A stretch of DNA of 64,000 nt from Pseudidiomarina piscicola (GCF_902806985.1 NZ_CADCXY010000002.1:62001-126000); one strand, 5' to 3'; shown: positions 10,293 to 23,086, counted from the first letter of the stretch. Notes: a model not told the origin generated them from the letters alone. Numbers and translations: made by a program.

Positions 10293-13200
10293 TCAGTCTT
10301 GGTCCAACTCAATGTTGATACCGAGCGAGCGGATCTCTTTCAACAATACGTTGAATGATTCCGGCATACCTGCTTCCATCCGCAAGTCGTTGTCGACAAT
10401 GTTTTTGTACATCTTCGTACGACCGTTTACGTCGTCCGACTTCACTGTCAACATTTCTTGCAGCGTATAAGCAGCACCGTATGCTTCCAATGCCCATACT
10501 TCCATCTCACCGAAGCGCTGGCCACCGAACTGCGCTTTACCACCCAGCGGCTGCTGAGTAACCAAGCTGTACGAACCAGTTGAACGGGCGTGCATCTTGT
10601 CATCAACCAAGTGGTTAAGTTTCAACATGTACATGTAACCAACAGTTACATCACGCTCAAAGCGCTCACCAGTACGTCCGTCATACAGAGTAATCTGGCC
10701 AGATTCTGGCAAGTCACCCAGTTTCAGGAGTTCTTTAATTTCGCTTTCTATCGCACCATCGAAAACTGGTGTAGCTGTTGGTAGACCTTTCTTCAAGTTC
10801 GTTGCGAGACGCATTACTTCGTCATCACTGAACTCTTTAATGTCTACTTCTTGACGCGTTGAACCTAGGTCGTAGACCTTTTGCAAGAATTCACGCATCT
10901 CAGCTACTTTCGCCTGCTGCTTCAGCATTTTTTCAATCTTAGTACCGATACCGCGTGCCGCGAAACCTAAGTGCGTTTCGAGGATCTGACCGATGTTCAT
11001 ACGCGAAGGTACGCCCAACGGGTTAAGCACGATATCGACTGGATTACCTTCAGCGTCATAAGGCATGTCTTCAACCGGCTGAATGGTTGAGATAACACCT
11101 TTGTTACCGTGACGACCGGCGAGCTTATCACCCGGTTGAATACGGCGACGAACGGCAAGGTAAACCTTAACGATTTTCAATACACCCGGCGCGAGATCAT
11201 CACCTTGGGTGATCTTGCGACGTTTGTTTTCGAACTTGTTATCAAAGTCAGTGCGCAGTTCTTCATACTGCTCGGCGATTTGCTCAAGCTGCAACTGGGC
11301 ATCTTCGTTCTTCAAGTTCTGCGTTAGCCATTTGGCATGCTCAAGGCTGGCAAGTTTTGACTCATCAAAGCCATTTGCTAGCAATAAGCTACGGGCACGT
11401 TCATAGATGCCACGCTCAAGGATCTTGAATTCGTCGGTTAAGTCTTTCTTGACCTGTTCCAACTGCATATTCTCGATATCTAAAGCACGCTTGTCTTTTT
11501 CGACGCCGTCGCGAGTAAACACCTGAACATCAATAACAGTACCGGTTACGCCGTTTGGTACGCGTAACGAGCTGTCTTTAACATCAGACGCTTTCTCACC
11601 AAAAATAGCTCGCAAGAGTTTCTCTTCTGGCGTGAGCTGGGTTTCACCCTTAGGTGTTACCTTACCAACCAAGATATCGCCACCGTTAACCTCAGCACCA
11701 ACATAAACAACACCTGACTCGTCAAGTTTGTTCAGTGCTGATTCACCAACGTTTGGAATATCAGAAGAGATTTCTTCCGCACCAAGCTTGGTATCACGAG
11801 CTACACAGCTTAATTCTTGGATGTGGATGGTGGTTAAGCGGTCTTCTTGGACCACGCGCTCCGAGATCAAGATTGAATCCTCGAAGTTGTAACCGTTCCA
11901 CGGCATGAATGCCACACGCAAGTTTTGACCTAGTGCTAAGTCACCCATATCCGTTGATGGACCATCGGCCAGCACATCACCTAGCATTACCGGCTCACCC
12001 ACGTTGACCGTAGGGGTTTGGTTAATACAGGTGTTCTGGTTCGAACGGGTGTACTTCACTAAGTTATAGATATCGATACCGGCTTCGCCAGGTACCATCT
12101 CTTCTTCGTTTACTTTGACAACGATACGGCTAGCGTCAACTTTATCGACCACACCACCACGCTTAGCGACCACGGTTACACCCGAGTCGACTGCAACGGT
12201 GCGTTCAATACCGGTACCTACTAACGGCTTGTCGGCACGTAGTGTTGGTACGGCTTGACGCTGCATGTTCGAGCCCATCAAGGCACGGTTGGCATCATCG
12301 TGTTCAAGGAATGGAATCAAGCTTGCTGCGATCGAAACGATCTGCTGCGGAGCAACGTCCATGTATTGAACTTGTTCTTTCGACATCAAGGTGAATTCGT
12401 TTTTATGACGGCAAGGTACCAAGTCTTCGACCAGTTCACCTTTGTCATTTAACGCAACGTTCGCCTGGGCGATAACGTATTGACCTTCTTCGATAGCAGA
12501 TAAGTAATCTACATCGTCGGTCACCACACCGTTGTGAATACGACGGTAAGGGGTTTCCAAGAAACCATACTCATTGGTGCGCGCAAAAGTCGACAACGAG
12601 TTAATCAAACCGATGTTCGGGCCTTCCGGCGTTTCGATCGGACATACGCGACCGTAGTGCGTTGGGTGTACGTCTCGAACTTCGAAGCCTGCGCGTTCAC
12701 GTGTCAAACCACCCGGACCTAAGGCCGAGATGCGACGCTTGTGCGTGACTTCCGACAGCGGGTTGTTTTGGTCCATGAACTGTGACAATTGGCTTGAACC
12801 AAAGAACTCTTTTACCGCAGCACTGATTGGCTTAGCGTTAATCAAGTCTTGTGGCATCACGGCATCAAGGTCACCGAGACTCAAGCGCTCTTTAACTGCA
12901 CGTTCTACGCGAACCAAACCAACACGGAATTGGTTCTCAGCCATTTCACCTACAGAACGGATACGACGGTTACCCAAGTGGTCGATATCGTCCACTTCAT
13001 CAACACCGTTACGGATCTCGATCAGTTTACGCATCACCTGAACGATATCGTCGTTGGTCAACGTGCCTGAGCCTGTTAGGTCATCGCGACCTAAACGACG
13101 GTTGAACTTCATGCGACCTACCGCTGACAAGTCATAACGGTCATCACTAAAGAACAAATTATCGAATAAAGCTTCAGCAGCTTCTTTCGTAGGCGGCTCA

Positions 13201-14321
13201 CCTGGGCGCATCATGCGATAGATTTCGACCAAAGCTTCCATACGGTTGTTGCTTGGGTCAATACGCAAGGTTTCGCTCATGTAAGGACCATGGTCAAGGT
13301 CGTTCACGAACAAGGTTTCAAATTTCTTGAAGCCTGCTTCACGCAATTCAGCTAATAACTCAAGAGTCAGTTCAGCGTTGGCTTCAGCCACCACTTCACC
13401 GGTCTTTTTATTGACGTATTCTTTGGCTAATACTTTACCCACTAAGTATTCTAGTGGCACTTCCATCTCTGGTTGGTTCAGCTCGCCAATTTGCTTGATA
13501 TGACGCGCTGTAATACGACGTCCTTTTTCAACGATAACGTCATTATCGTCGTTTTTGATATCAAACTTCGCAGTTTCACCGCGCAAACGCTCCGGTACTA
13601 ACTGCATAAATACTTTTTTGCCACGTAACTGGAAGTACGTGGTATCGAAGAACATCTCAAGGATTTCTTCGGTGGTGTACTCTAAGGCACGCAAAATAAT
13701 CGACGCTGGAAGCTTCCGGCGACGGTCAATACGTACGAATACGTTGTCTTTCGGGTCGAACTCAAAATCCAACCACGAACCACGGTAAGGGATCACACGT
13801 GCGTTATACAGCACTTTGCCTGACGAATGGGTTTTACCCTTGTCATGGTCAAAGAACACGCCCGGCGAACGGTGCAACTGAGAAACGATAACGCGCTCGG
13901 TACCGTTGATAACAAAAGTACCATTCTCGGTCATGAGTGGTATTTCACCCATGTACACTTCTTGCTCGCGCATATCTTTTACGGTTCCTGCGGCGGCTTC
14001 TTTATCATAAAGAACCAAGCGCAGTTTAACTCGCAATGGAGCAGAATAGGTGATGCCACGGATTTGACATTCTTTCACGTCAAATACCGGCTCACCAAGA
14101 CGGTAGCTCACATATTGCAGTTCCGAATTACCGGAATAAGCGGTAATTGGAAATACTGAACTAAAAGCTGCTTCCAGACCATTATTACCTTCTGGATCCA
14201 GCTCAATGAATTTTTTAAATGAATCTAATTGGATTGACAACAAGTAAGGTACTTCAAGTACATGAGGTCGCTTACCAAAATCCTTGCGAATACGTTTTTT
14301 CTCAGAGTAGGAGTACGCCAT
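10293..14321 (-). CDS. rpoB: RNA polymerase beta subunit
   Basis: The 1342 residues equal the E. coli length. The rifampicin pocket reads as wild type ([16 protein letters not shown], then [14 protein letters not shown]), so no resistance substitution is seen at the common positions. The C-terminus contains the conserved [19 protein letters not shown] segment. The gene begins 215 bases after rplL, past an attenuator-like hairpin, and precedes rpoC. Confidence 0.99.
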   Translation of the reverse strand: MAYSYSEKKRIRKDFGKRPHVLEVPYLLSIQLDSFKKFIELDPEGNNGLEAAFSSVFPITAYSGNSELQYVSYRLGEPVFDVKECQIRGITYSAPLRVKLRLVLYDKEAAAGTVKDMREQEVYMGEIPLMTENGTFVINGTERVIVSQLHRSPGVFFDHDKGKTHSSGKVLYNARVIPYRGSWLDFEFDPKDNVFVRIDRRRKLPASIILRALEYTTEEILEMFFDTTYFQLRGKKVFMQLVPERLRGETAKFDIKNDDNDVIVEKGRRITARHIKQIGELNQPEMEVPLEYLVGKVLAKEYVNKKTGEVVAEANAELTLELLAELREAGFKKFETLFVNDLDHGPYMSETLRIDPSNNRMEALVEIYRMMRPGEPPTKEAAEALFDNLFFSDDRYDLSAVGRMKFNRRLGRDDLTGSGTLTNDDIVQVMRKLIEIRNGVDEVDDIDHLGNRRIRSVGEMAENQFRVGLVRVERAVKERLSLGDLDAVMPQDLINAKPISAAVKEFFGSSQLSQFMDQNNPLSEVTHKRRISALGPGGLTRERAGFEVRDVHPTHYGRVCPIETPEGPNIGLINSLSTFARTNEYGFLETPYRRIHNGVVTDDVDYLSAIEEGQYVIAQANVALNDKGELVEDLVPCRHKNEFTLMSKEQVQYMDVAPQQIVSIAASLIPFLEHDDANRALMGSNMQRQAVPTLRADKPLVGTGIERTVAVDSGVTVVAKRGGVVDKVDASRIVVKVNEEEMVPGEAGIDIYNLVKYTRSNQNTCINQTPTVNVGEPVMLGDVLADGPSTDMGDLALGQNLRVAFMPWNGYNFEDSILISERVVQEDRLTTIHIQELSCVARDTKLGAEEISSDIPNVGESALNKLDESGVVYVGAEVNGGDILVGKVTPKGETQLTPEEKLLRAIFGEKASDVKDSSLRVPNGVTGTVIDVQVFTRDGVEKDKRALDIENMQLEQVKKDLTDEFKILERGIYERARSLLLANGFDESKLASLEHAKWLTQNLKNEDAQLQLEQIAEQYEELRTDFDNKFENKRRKITQGDDLAPGVLKIVKVYLAVRRRIQPGDKLAGRHGNKGVISTIQPVEDMPYDAEGNPVDIVLNPLGVPSRMNIGQILETHLGFAARGIGTKIEKMLKQQAKVAEMREFLQKVYDLGSTRQEVDIKEFSDDEVMRLATNLKKGLPTATPVFDGAIESEIKELLKLGDLPESGQITLYDGRTGERFERDVTVGYMYMLKLNHLVDDKMHARSTGSYSLVTQQPLGGKAQFGGQRFGEMEVWALEAYGAAYTLQEMLTVKSDDVNGRTKMYKNIVDNDLRMEAGMPESFNVLLKEIRSLGINIELDQD

Positions 14322-14467
14322 GGGGTTCCTCAGCTAGCTGATTGATGACCCTAACCACCGGGGAGTCGATGGTTAAAAACAAGCTTGTTACAGCTTGTCG
14401 TTCCCGTTTTTGTCACCGCGAGCATGCACCCCAATAACGGGCAAAAATGATACATGCTTAACAGCGC

Positions 14468-14499
14468 AAAAAGCCTGGTGACTCAAAAAGTCACCAGGC
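14468..14499 (-). terminator. rplL-rpoB intergenic attenuator
   Basis: On the minus strand a 10-bp stem (GCCTGGTGAC/GTCACCAGGC) with a 7-base loop is followed by five T. A second small hairpin (GGCCT/AGGCC, 14503-14515) sits just before it. Its place between rplL and rpoB matches the E. coli partial terminator that lets ribosomal proteins be made in excess over polymerase. Since rpoB has no clear promoter of its own here, I read it as an attenuator and not a full stop. Confidence 0.75.
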
Positions 14500-14536
14500 C
14501 CAGGCCTAAAAGGCCAAGTTTTTTGTATGCAGTTGC

Positions 14537-14911
14537 TTACTTAACTTCAACTTCTGCACCAGCTTCTTCAAGCTGCTTCTTCAGTTCTTCAGCTTCGTCT
14601 TTGCTAACGCCTTCTTTAACGGCGACAGGTGCAGACTCAACCATAGCTTTCGCTTCTTTCAGGCCAAGACCAGTTGCTGCGCGTACTGCTTTGATTGCGC
14701 CAACTTTGTTTGAGCCCGCTGCTTTCAACATTACGTCGAATTCAGTTTGTTCTTCTGCAGCTTCACCTGCGGCAGCTGGACCAGCAGCTACTGCAACAGC
14801 AGCAGATGCGTCAACGCCGAATTTTTCTTCTGCAGCTTCAATCAACTCTACCAGTTCCATTACTGGCATTTCAGCGATTGCATTCAAAATATCATCTTTA
14901 GTAAGAGCCAT
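14537..14911 (-). CDS. rplL: 50S ribosomal protein L7/L12
   Basis: L7/L12 forms the flexible stalk that recruits translation GTPases. The 124-residue product has the N-terminal dimerisation segment, an alanine-rich hinge ([19 protein letters not shown], about residues 36-54) and the conserved C-terminal domain with [20 protein letters not shown]. It follows rplJ by 53 bases, within the L10 operon. Confidence 0.99.
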   Translation of the reverse strand: MALTKDDILNAIAEMPVMELVELIEAAEEKFGVDASAAVAVAAGPAAAGEAAEEQTEFDVMLKAAGSNKVGAIKAVRAATGLGLKEAKAMVESAPVAVKEGVSKDEAEELKKQLEEAGAEVEVK

Positions 14912-14964
14912 AACTCTAAACTCCTGGGTTATAAATTACAAAAAATTGGTTAATTAAACCGCTT

Positions 14965-15483
14965 CTATTTAGCGTCTTTAATTGCTGCCAACACACGCAC
15001 AAACTTAGTAGGTACTTCGTTAACTGTACGAACGAACTTACTAACAGGTGCTTTGAAGGTGGCCAGCAATTTCGCCAATGCTTCGTCACGCGTCGGAAGT
15101 GATGCAACTGCATCTAGCTTGTCTGCAGCCATCACACCGTTACCGATGTGTAGTGCAGTCACTTTAAGGTGCTGGTTTTCTTTAGCAAAGTCTTTGAACA
15201 GACGCGCAGATGCGCCTGGAGCGTCCAAAGAGAAGCCGTAAACCAACGGGCCTTTAAGCGCTTCGTTCATGTCGTCAAACTGCGTACCTTCAAATGCACG
15301 TCGAGCTAGCGTATTCCGAATAACTTTCAGATATACACCTTGCTCACGCGCTTGACGGCGCAGCACGGTCATGTCAGAAACTTCCATACCGCGATACTCA
15401 GCAACTACGACGGATAGAGCGTTCGAAGCAACTTCGTTAACTTCTTTAACGATTGCTTTTTTTGCTGCTAAACCTAGTGCCAC
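14965..15483 (-). CDS. rplJ: 50S ribosomal protein L10
   Basis: L10 anchors L7/L12 dimers to the ribosome and represses its own operon. The family N-terminus (E. coli MALNLQDK) matches ALGLAAKK, so translation should start at the GTG at 15481-15483, giving 172 residues. An earlier in-frame GTG at 15490-15492 overlaps the ribosome site AGAGGTG and is rejected. The GTG start may help keep L10 low relative to L7/L12, though that is inference. The leader upstream is structured. Confidence 0.97.
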   Translation of the reverse strand: MALGLAAKKAIVKEVNEVASNALSVVVAEYRGMEVSDMTVLRRQAREQGVYLKVIRNTLARRAFEGTQFDDMNEALKGPLVYGFSLDAPGASARLFKDFAKENQHLKVTALHIGNGVMAADKLDAVASLPTRDEALAKLLATFKAPVSKFVRTVNEVPTKFVRVLAAIKDAK

Positions 15484-15743
15484 TAGTATCACCTCTTTTT
15501 TTAGACCTTCGGTTCGAAAACCTTGGATCTATCGTTACACATAGGTAGACCAAACGGCATCTACCACGTTGTCACGGTGAATCTCTTACCCAGAGAGTCT
15601 GAGCCGGATTACACCATCTGCGCAGGAAATTAAGTGTCGCTAATCATTTCTTCTCAGAAATCACCGCGAGACACCTGCGGTCTTGGACGGGAGCCACATT
15701 CACTAAGCTATTACACGAAGTGGCGACTCCAACCCACAAACCT
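15484..15743 (-). promoter_or_regulatory. L10-type leader of rplJL
   Basis: The 260 bases between rplA and rplJ hold no reading frame. On the minus strand they carry GC-rich segments including GTCCAAGACCGCAGGTGTCT and several complementary stretches that suggest extended secondary structure. Position and composition match the L10 leader of enterobacteria, where L10-L12 binds and represses translation. I did not fold it, and no separate rplJ promoter was identified with certainty. Confidence 0.7.
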
Positions 15744-16436
15744 TTACTTTTCTAGCGAACCTTGGTCGATAGCTACGCCACCGCCCATAGTCGTAGAAAG
15801 GCTAACTTTCTTAATGTACTGACCTTTTGCAGAAGAAGGCTTGGCTTTCTTCAAGGCACCTAGAAGTGCTTCCAGGTTTTCTTTCAATTTGTCGTTATCG
15901 AAATCAACTTTACCGATAGTCGCGTGGATGATACCCGCTTTATCGTTACGATAACGAATCTGGCCAGCTTTAGCGTTTTGTACAGCTGTTGCAACGTCAG
16001 GTGTTACCGTACCGGTTTTCGGGTTCGGCATTAGGCCACGTGGACCTAAGATTTGGCCTAATTGACCAACAACACGCATTGCATCAGGAGAAGCGACAAC
16101 GACGTCAAAGTTCATTTCGCCTTTCTTCACTTGCTCAGCAAGATCTTCCATACCAACGATGTCGGCACCAGCTTCTTTAGCTTTCTCAACGTTTGCGCCA
16201 CTCGTGAATACGGCTACGCGAACGTCACGACCTGTACCGTTTGGCAACACAGTTGCGCCACGAACGTTTTGGTCAGATTTACGAGCGTCGATACCCAAGT
16301 TTACTGAAACATCAACGCTTTCTTTAAATTTTGCTGTCGCTAATTCTTTCAACAAAGTGATTGCTTCGTTGACTTCGTAGTCACGAGCTTCAACTTTCTC
16401 AGCAATTAGGCGAGCGCGCTTGCTTAATTTAGCCAT
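15744..16436 (-). CDS. rplA: 50S ribosomal protein L1
   Basis: L1 forms the mobile stalk next to the E site and represses the rplK-rplA unit. The correct start is the ATG at 16434-16436 ([10 protein letters not shown]), giving 230 residues. It is preceded by GGAGGG inside the end of rplK, and the frame open six codons further upstream is not needed. The conserved block [10 protein letters not shown] is present. One base separates the rplK stop from this start, which favours translational coupling. Confidence 0.98.
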   Translation of the reverse strand: MAKLSKRARLIAEKVEARDYEVNEAITLLKELATAKFKESVDVSVNLGIDARKSDQNVRGATVLPNGTGRDVRVAVFTSGANVEKAKEAGADIVGMEDLAEQVKKGEMNFDVVVASPDAMRVVGQLGQILGPRGLMPNPKTGTVTPDVATAVQNAKAGQIRYRNDKAGIIHATIGKVDFDNDKLKENLEALLGALKKAKPSSAKGQYIKKVSLSTTMGGGVAIDQGSLEK

Positions 16437-16437
16437 C

Positions 16438-16869
16438 TTACAGACCCTCCACATTCAGGCCCATCGCACGAGCAGAGCCGGCGATAGTACGTACTGCTGC
16501 ATCAAGGTCAGCCGCTGTTAAGTCTGGCTCTTTAACCTTTGCAATCTCTTCTAACTGAGCACGGGTAACGGTACCCACTTTCTCGGTGTTAGGACGACCT
16601 GAACCACTTTTGATACCTGCCGCTTTGCGCAATAAGAACGCTGCTGGAGGAGTCTTAGTGATGAACGTGAAAGAACGGTCTTCGAATACTGTGATTTCAA
16701 CTGGAACTGGCGCACCTTTTTCAAGCTGGTCAGTTGACGCGTTGAATGCTTTACAGAATTCCATGATGTTCACACCGTGTTGACCAAGTGCTGGACCAAC
16801 AGGAGGTGACGGGTTTGCTGCACCAGCTGCAACTTGCAGCTTGATGAGGGCAGTTACTTTCTTAGCCAT
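16438..16869 (-). CDS. rplK: 50S ribosomal protein L11
   Basis: L11 binds the GTPase centre of 23S rRNA and is needed for RelA-dependent stringent signalling. The 143-residue protein has the N-terminal proline-rich signature ([20 protein letters not shown]) and the C-terminal RNA-binding domain ending [11 protein letters not shown]. It is the first gene of the rplKAJL-rpoBC unit, about 120 bases downstream of a good promoter. Confidence 0.99.
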   Translation of the reverse strand: MAKKVTALIKLQVAAGAANPSPPVGPALGQHGVNIMEFCKAFNASTDQLEKGAPVPVEITVFEDRSFTFITKTPPAAFLLRKAAGIKSGSGRPNTEKVGTVTRAQLEEIAKVKEPDLTAADLDAAVRTIAGSARAMGLNVEGL

Positions 16870-16992
16870 TTTCTATACCTCTTGGTTTGGGTCTAACGCC
16901 TTGTAAGTCTTCAATTTTCGCTATCAATGACTGATTTCGAAAACCAAGGGGTGACTTACTCAAACGGCTCCCCGACGGAAAAAAGGACGCGA

Positions 16993-17021
16993 AGTATAGC
17001 TGCATTCGCGGCCTAATGCAA
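16993..17021 (-). promoter_or_regulatory. Promoter of rplKAJL-rpoBC
   Basis: On the minus strand TTGCAT (17016-17021) and TATACT (16993-16998) are 17 bases apart, followed by the GC-rich stretch CGCGTCC typical of growth-rate-controlled promoters. It sits directly after the nusG terminator, so rplK appears to start a separate transcript. Confidence 0.75.
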
Positions 17022-17023
17022 TA

Positions 17024-17059
17024 CAAAAATTGTACAGCGCAGTATTGAAACTGCGCTGT
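17024..17059 (-). terminator. Terminator of the tRNA-Trp-secE-nusG transcript
   Basis: On the minus strand a perfect 10-bp stem (ACAGCGCAGT/ACTGCGCTGT, loop of six) is followed within three bases by five T. It separates nusG from the rplK promoter. Confidence 0.85.
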
Positions 17060-17173
17060 TCGTTGGTCGTACGCTTCGCTGTTCGTTCTTCGTTGTTCGT
17101 TGTTCGATCGCTTCGCTCTTTAAACAACGAGCAGCGCGGCTGAGCCGAACGTACGACAGACGAGTAACGTTCT
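17060..17173. repeat. TTCG-rich degenerate repeat spacer after nusG
   Basis: This non-coding stretch makes up most of the 300-base rplK-nusG gap not taken by promoter and terminator. It holds short direct repeats of the type GTTCGTTGTTCG and CGCTTCGCT, and an 8-bp inverted pair GTCGTACG/CGTACGAC at 17066-17073 and 17150-17157. The wording resembles the 50-bp array at 18311-18620. No gene is seen. Read through from nusG it could form a long imperfect stem. Confidence 0.65.
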
Positions 17174-17713
17174 TTACGCTTTTTCCACTTGTGCGAACTC
17201 TAGCTCTACTGGCGTTGCTCGACCGAAAATCGAAACCGAGACCGTTAAACGGCTCTTTTCGTAATCGACACTTTCAACAGTGCCATTAAAGTCGGCAAAC
17301 GGACCATCGTTGACGCGTACCACTTCACCTGGTTCAAACAAGGTTTTCGGACGTGGCTTATCAACAGACTCTTGTAAGCGGTTTAATATTGCATCAGCTT
17401 CGCGTTGAGTAATTGGCGTTGGGCGATCTTGCTTACCACCGATAAAGCCAAGTACACGCGGAATGCTTTTCACTAAGTGCCAGCTTTCTTCGTCCATGAT
17501 CATCTCGACCAGAACATAGCCTGGGAAGAACTTACGCTCGCTCTTGCGGCGCTGACCAGCTTTCATCTCGACGACTTCTTCGGTTGGTACTAACACTTCA
17601 CCGAACTTGTCTTCCATGCTGTGCATTTTAATGTATTCACGTAACGAGTTCGCTACGCGAGCTTCATAGCCCGAAAATGCTTGGACGACGTACCAGCGTT
17701 TCTTATCGCTCAT
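17174..17713 (-). CDS. nusG: Transcription termination/antitermination factor NusG
   Basis: NusG binds the RNA polymerase clamp, suppresses pausing and links to Rho or ribosomal S10. The 179-residue protein has the NGN domain ([18 protein letters not shown] at the start) and a C-terminal KOW domain ([16 protein letters not shown]). It lies three bases after secE, the usual coupled pair. Confidence 0.99.
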   Translation of the reverse strand: MSDKKRWYVVQAFSGYEARVANSLREYIKMHSMEDKFGEVLVPTEEVVEMKAGQRRKSERKFFPGYVLVEMIMDEESWHLVKSIPRVLGFIGGKQDRPTPITQREADAILNRLQESVDKPRPKTLFEPGEVVRVNDGPFADFNGTVESVDYEKSRLTVSVSIFGRATPVELEFAQVEKA

Positions 17714-17716
17714 TAT

Positions 17717-18097
17717 TTAAAACTCCAGTCCGGTGAAAAAGCCTACGACACGCACTAGAATGGCATCCATACCCCAAAGGATCAATGACACAATCGCGGT
17801 GGCAATAACCACAATAATAGTGGTTTGAGTGGCTTCCTGACGGCTCGGCCATACGACGCGGCGTACTTCCGTGCGGCTTTCTTTTGCGAAACTACGAAAA
17901 CGACGGCCTTTACCTGTCATTCCCGCAACGATACCCGCAACTGCAACCAACAGTACTACTGCGATTGCACGATACAGAATTGAAACCGTTTCGCCGTAGT
18001 AATAGTTACCTAATACAGCCGCAGCCAAAAGCGCGATAGCGACAAGCCATTTGATGCTATCGAAAGAACTGCTTTGCGTTTCGGAAGTTGCACTCAT
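17717..18097 (-). CDS. secE: Preprotein translocase subunit SecE
   Basis: SecE clamps the SecY channel in the inner membrane. The 126-residue product is of the long three-helix type: two hydrophobic stretches near residues 17-35 and 37-58, then a conserved amphipathic segment (ESRTEVRRVVWPSRQEATQT) and a final membrane helix ending at the C-terminus. Gene order tRNA-Trp-secE-nusG matches other Gammaproteobacteria. Confidence 0.98.
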   Translation of the reverse strand: MSATSETQSSSFDSIKWLVAIALLAAAVLGNYYYGETVSILYRAIAVVLLVAVAGIVAGMTGKGRRFRSFAKESRTEVRRVVWPSRQEATQTTIIVVIATAIVSLILWGMDAILVRVVGFFTGLEF

Positions 18098-18129
18098 TAT
18101 TCATTCCTGTATTTATAAAAACCGTTATT

Positions 18130-18153
18130 CGTTATTCGTAGCAACGAATAACG
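18130..18153. repeat. Perfect inverted repeat between tRNA-Trp and secE
   Basis: A 10-bp stem (CGTTATTCGT/ACGAATAACG) with a four-base loop lies in the short spacer between the tRNA 3' end and secE. There is no U-tract, so it is more likely a processing or stability element, or another member of the TTCG-type spacer repeats, than a terminator. Confidence 0.6.
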
Positions 18154-18166
18154 CCTTCGAATTTGT

Positions 18167-18243
18167 TGGCAGGGGTGGAGGGATTCGAACCCCCAACCGT
18201 CGGTTTTGGAGACCGCTGTTCTACCAATTGGAACTACACCCCT
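18167..18243 (-). tRNA. tRNA-Trp (anticodon CCA)
   Basis: The minus strand folds as a full cloverleaf: acceptor AGGGGTG/CACCCCT, anticodon loop CTCCAAA with CCA, T-arm with GGTTCGAATCC, discriminator G and an encoded CCA tail. It is the first gene of the secE-nusG transcript. Confidence 0.97.
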
Positions 18244-18280
18244 AAATTCACCGAAATATTCATCGGAAAATGGACGCTGT

Positions 18281-18308
18281 ATTATACCGATCAAGGCGCT
18301 TAAAACAA
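18281..18308 (-). promoter_or_regulatory. Promoter of tRNA-Trp-secE-nusG
   Basis: On the minus strand a consensus TATAAT (18281-18286) is preceded by TTGTTT (18303-18308) with a 16-base spacer and followed by GC-rich sequence. The tandem repeat array begins two bases upstream of the -35 box. Confidence 0.75.
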
Positions 18309-18310
18309 GA

Positions 18311-18620
18311 GCGCTGTTGGATGTTTGATGTTCGCTGTTTGTTGAAAGCTAAGAGCAAGAGCGATGTTGGATGTTCGCTGTTCGCTGTTTGTTGAAGGAC
18401 TAAGAGCAAGAGCGCTGTTGGATGTTCGATGTTCGCTGTTTGTTGAAAGCTAAGAGCAAAGGCGATGTTGGATGTTCGATGTTCGCTGTTTGTTGAAAGC
18501 TAAGAGCAAAGGCGATGTTGGATGTTCGATGTTCGCTGTTTGTTGAAAGCTAAGAGCAAGAGCGATGTTGGATGTTCGCTGTTCGATGTTTGTTGAAAGC
18601 TAAGAGCAAGAGCGCTGTTG
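18311..18620. repeat. Array of six 50-bp tandem repeats
   Basis: Units begin at 18311, 18361, 18412, 18462, 18512 and 18562 (one is 51 bp), and a seventh is cut after nine bases at 18620. Each unit runs GCG(A/C)TGTTGGATGTT and ends TTGTTGAAAGCTAAGAGCAA plus two bases. Units differ at few positions, mostly C/A swaps inside the internal GATGTTCG/CTGTTCG sub-repeat. The array is continuous, with no unique spacers, so it is not CRISPR. It fills most of the 480-base gap between tRNA-Trp and tuf; reading frames inside it are repeat artefacts. Confidence 0.95.
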
Positions 18621-18633
18621 TTTTTCGGTTTTT

Positions 18634-18664
18634 CAAACAGCGAACATCTAATAGCAAACATCGC
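18634..18664. repeat. Inverted fragments of the 50-bp unit
   Basis: AAACAGCGAACATC (18635-18648) is the exact reverse complement of GATGTTCGCTGTTT inside several array units, and GCAAACATCGC (18654-18664) is a further inverted piece. Transcripts crossing the array could form a large stem with this arm. Confidence 0.75.
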
Positions 18665-18679
18665 TTTCGTTTTAGGATC

Positions 18680-18706
18680 AAAAAAGGGAGCCGAAGCTCC
18701 CTTTTT
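18680..18706. terminator. Terminator after the second tuf
   Basis: The stem GGGAGC/GCTCCC closes, on the minus strand, on a TTCG tetraloop and is followed by six T; five T also follow on the plus strand. It lies 18 bases past the tuf stop and separates tuf from the repeat array. Confidence 0.92.
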
Positions 18707-18724
18707 AAATAAACGCCAGCTAGA

Positions 18725-19909
18725 TTAGTCAATAATCTTAGAAACTACGCCTGCGCCTACTGTACGGCCACCTTCACGGATTGCGAAGCGTAAACCTTCG
18801 TCCATCGCGATTGGGTGAATCAGTTCAACAACAAATTTCAAGTTGTCGCCTGGCATGACCATTTCTACGCCTTCTGGTAACTGTACTGCGCCAGTTACGT
18901 CAGTTGTACGGAAGTAGAACTGTGGACGATAGCCTTTAAAGAATGGCGTGTGACGGCCACCTTCTTCTTTGTTCAATACATATACTTCCGCTTCGAATTT
19001 CGTGTGCGGAGTGATTGAACCTGGCTTCGCCAATACTTGGCCACGTTGGATCTCGTCACGCTTAGTACCACGCAACAACGCACCGATGTTCTCGCCTGCA
19101 CGACCTTCGTCAAGCAATTTACGGAACATTTCAACACCAGTTACGATGGTCTTGGTGGTGTCTTTGATACCAACGATTTCTACTTCGTCACCTGTGCGAA
19201 CGATACCGCGCTCTACACGACCAGTTACAACGGTACCACGACCTGAGATCGAGAATACGTCTTCGATTGGCATGATGAACGGCTTATCGATATCACGCTC
19301 TGGCTCTGGAATGTAGCTATCTAAAGCTTCTGCCAGTTCGATGATTTTCGCTTCCCACTGCTCTTCGCCTTCCAACGCTTTCAACGCTGAACCTTGAACA
19401 ACTGGTAAGTCGTCACCTGGGAAGTCGTATTCTGAAAGCAATTCACGTACTTCCATTTCTACCAATTCCAACAACTCTTCGTCGTCAACCATGTCACATT
19501 TGTTCATGAAGACAACGATGTACGGAACGCCTACCTGACGTGAAAGCAAGATGTGCTCACGCGTTTGTGGCATTGGGCCGTCAGTTGAAGCGACTACCAA
19601 GATCGCGCCGTCCATTTGCGCAGCACCGGTGATCATGTTTTTCACATAGTCAGCGTGTCCTGGGCAGTCAACGTGTGCGTAGTGACGCGTAGGAGTGTCA
19701 TACTCTACGTGTGAAGTAGAGATGGTGATACCACGCGCTTTTTCTTCTGGAGCGTTATCGATGGCTGCAAAGTCTTTTGCCGCGCCACCGTAGGTCTTTG
19801 CCAATACTGTTGTAATGGCAGCAGTCAGAGTAGTTTTACCATGGTCAACGTGGCCGATAGTACCAACGTTCACATGCGGTTTCGAACGTTCAAATTTTTC
19901 TTTTGACAT
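18725..19909 (-). CDS. tuf: Elongation factor Tu, second (tRNA-linked) copy
   Basis: The complete EF-Tu has 394 residues with [13 protein letters not shown] and NKCD, and a C-terminus ending [14 protein letters not shown]. It follows the four-tRNA cluster and is the positional equivalent of E. coli tufB. The overlap with the first copy is 1011 bases with 17 differences, all silent, so the two proteins are identical over the shared part. Confidence 0.99.
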   Translation of the reverse strand: MSKEKFERSKPHVNVGTIGHVDHGKTTLTAAITTVLAKTYGGAAKDFAAIDNAPEEKARGITISTSHVEYDTPTRHYAHVDCPGHADYVKNMITGAAQMDGAILVVASTDGPMPQTREHILLSRQVGVPYIVVFMNKCDMVDDEELLELVEMEVRELLSEYDFPGDDLPVVQGSALKALEGEEQWEAKIIELAEALDSYIPEPERDIDKPFIMPIEDVFSISGRGTVVTGRVERGIVRTGDEVEIVGIKDTTKTIVTGVEMFRKLLDEGRAGENIGALLRGTKRDEIQRGQVLAKPGSITPHTKFEAEVYVLNKEEGGRHTPFFKGYRPQFYFRTTDVTGAVQLPEGVEMVMPGDNLKFVVELIHPIAMDEGLRFAIREGGRTVGAGVVSKIID

Positions 19910-20006
19910 GACAGCCTCTCTTTGGACAACGTACGGTGGAAAGCCACCTAATATAGAATTAATTTACGTAACCGAGCGAATGGGAATTGGAACTGGTCCG
20001 AGGAAG

Positions 20007-20082
20007 TGGTGCTGATAGGCGGATTTGAACCGCCGACCTCACCCTTACCAAGGGTGCGCTCTACCAACTGAGCTATATCAGC
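20007..20082 (-). tRNA. tRNA-Thr (anticodon GGT)
   Basis: The cloverleaf on the minus strand has acceptor GCTGATA/TATCAGC, anticodon loop TTGGTAA, T-arm GGTTCAAATCC and encoded ACCA. It is the last tRNA before tuf. Confidence 0.97.
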
Positions 20083-20095
20083 ACTACAGATTATT

Positions 20096-20170
<75 letters not shown>

Positions 20171-20231
20171 ATGCCTAGATCGGGCCACCTCAAACCATTC
20201 TGAACTCAGCGCATTCGATTGCAATGCAAAT

Positions 20232-20316
20232 TGGTGGAGGGGGCAGGATTCGAACCTGCGAAGGCTGAGCCGTCAGATTTACAGTCTGATCCCTTTGGCC
20301 ACTCGGGAACCCCTCC
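20232..20316 (-). tRNA. tRNA-Tyr (anticodon GTA)
   Basis: An 85-base class II tRNA with a long variable arm, acceptor beginning GGAGGGG, anticodon in CTGTAAA, T-arm GGTTCGAATCC and encoded ACCA. It is second in the cluster. Confidence 0.97.
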
Positions 20317-20331
20317 GAACAAATTTTGAGT

Positions 20332-20407
<76 letters not shown>

Positions 20408-20432
20408 ACCCCGGTTAGGTGGAGCGCATTCT

Positions 20433-20461
20433 ATTGTATCGATTTTGATGATGCAATAGTA
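20433..20461 (-). promoter_or_regulatory. Possible promoter of the tRNA-tuf unit
   Basis: On the minus strand TACAAT (20433-20438) is followed by a GC-rich stretch ending GCGCTCC, as in stringently controlled tRNA promoters. The best -35 at 17 bases is a poor TACTAT, so the assignment is tentative. Confidence 0.35.
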
Positions 20462-20496
20462 AATGCTGATTTTTTTACGATTCCGCTACTGATTGG

Positions 20497-23041
<2,545 letters not shown>

Positions 23042-23061
23042 AACGGGGTATCTTCAGTGAT

Positions 23062-23086
23062 AAAAAAGCCGGCGCTAAGGCCGGCT
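23062..23086 (-). terminator. Terminator after hflC
   Basis: On the minus strand the 7-bp stem AGCCGGC/GCCGGCT with a six-base loop is followed by a run of T. It ends the long nnr-to-hflC gene series. Confidence 0.9.

Noticed and set aside
15484..15492. Upstream GTG start for rplJ adding three residues
   Set aside because: It overlaps the ribosome site, and the added residues do not match the conserved L10 N-terminus.
18311..18620. CRISPR array
   Set aside because: Units abut with a 50-bp period and have no unique spacers, and no cas gene is in the window.
18550..18732. 60-codon minus-strand frame over the repeat array
   Set aside because: It is made of repeat sequence and terminator, with no ribosome site or family resemblance.
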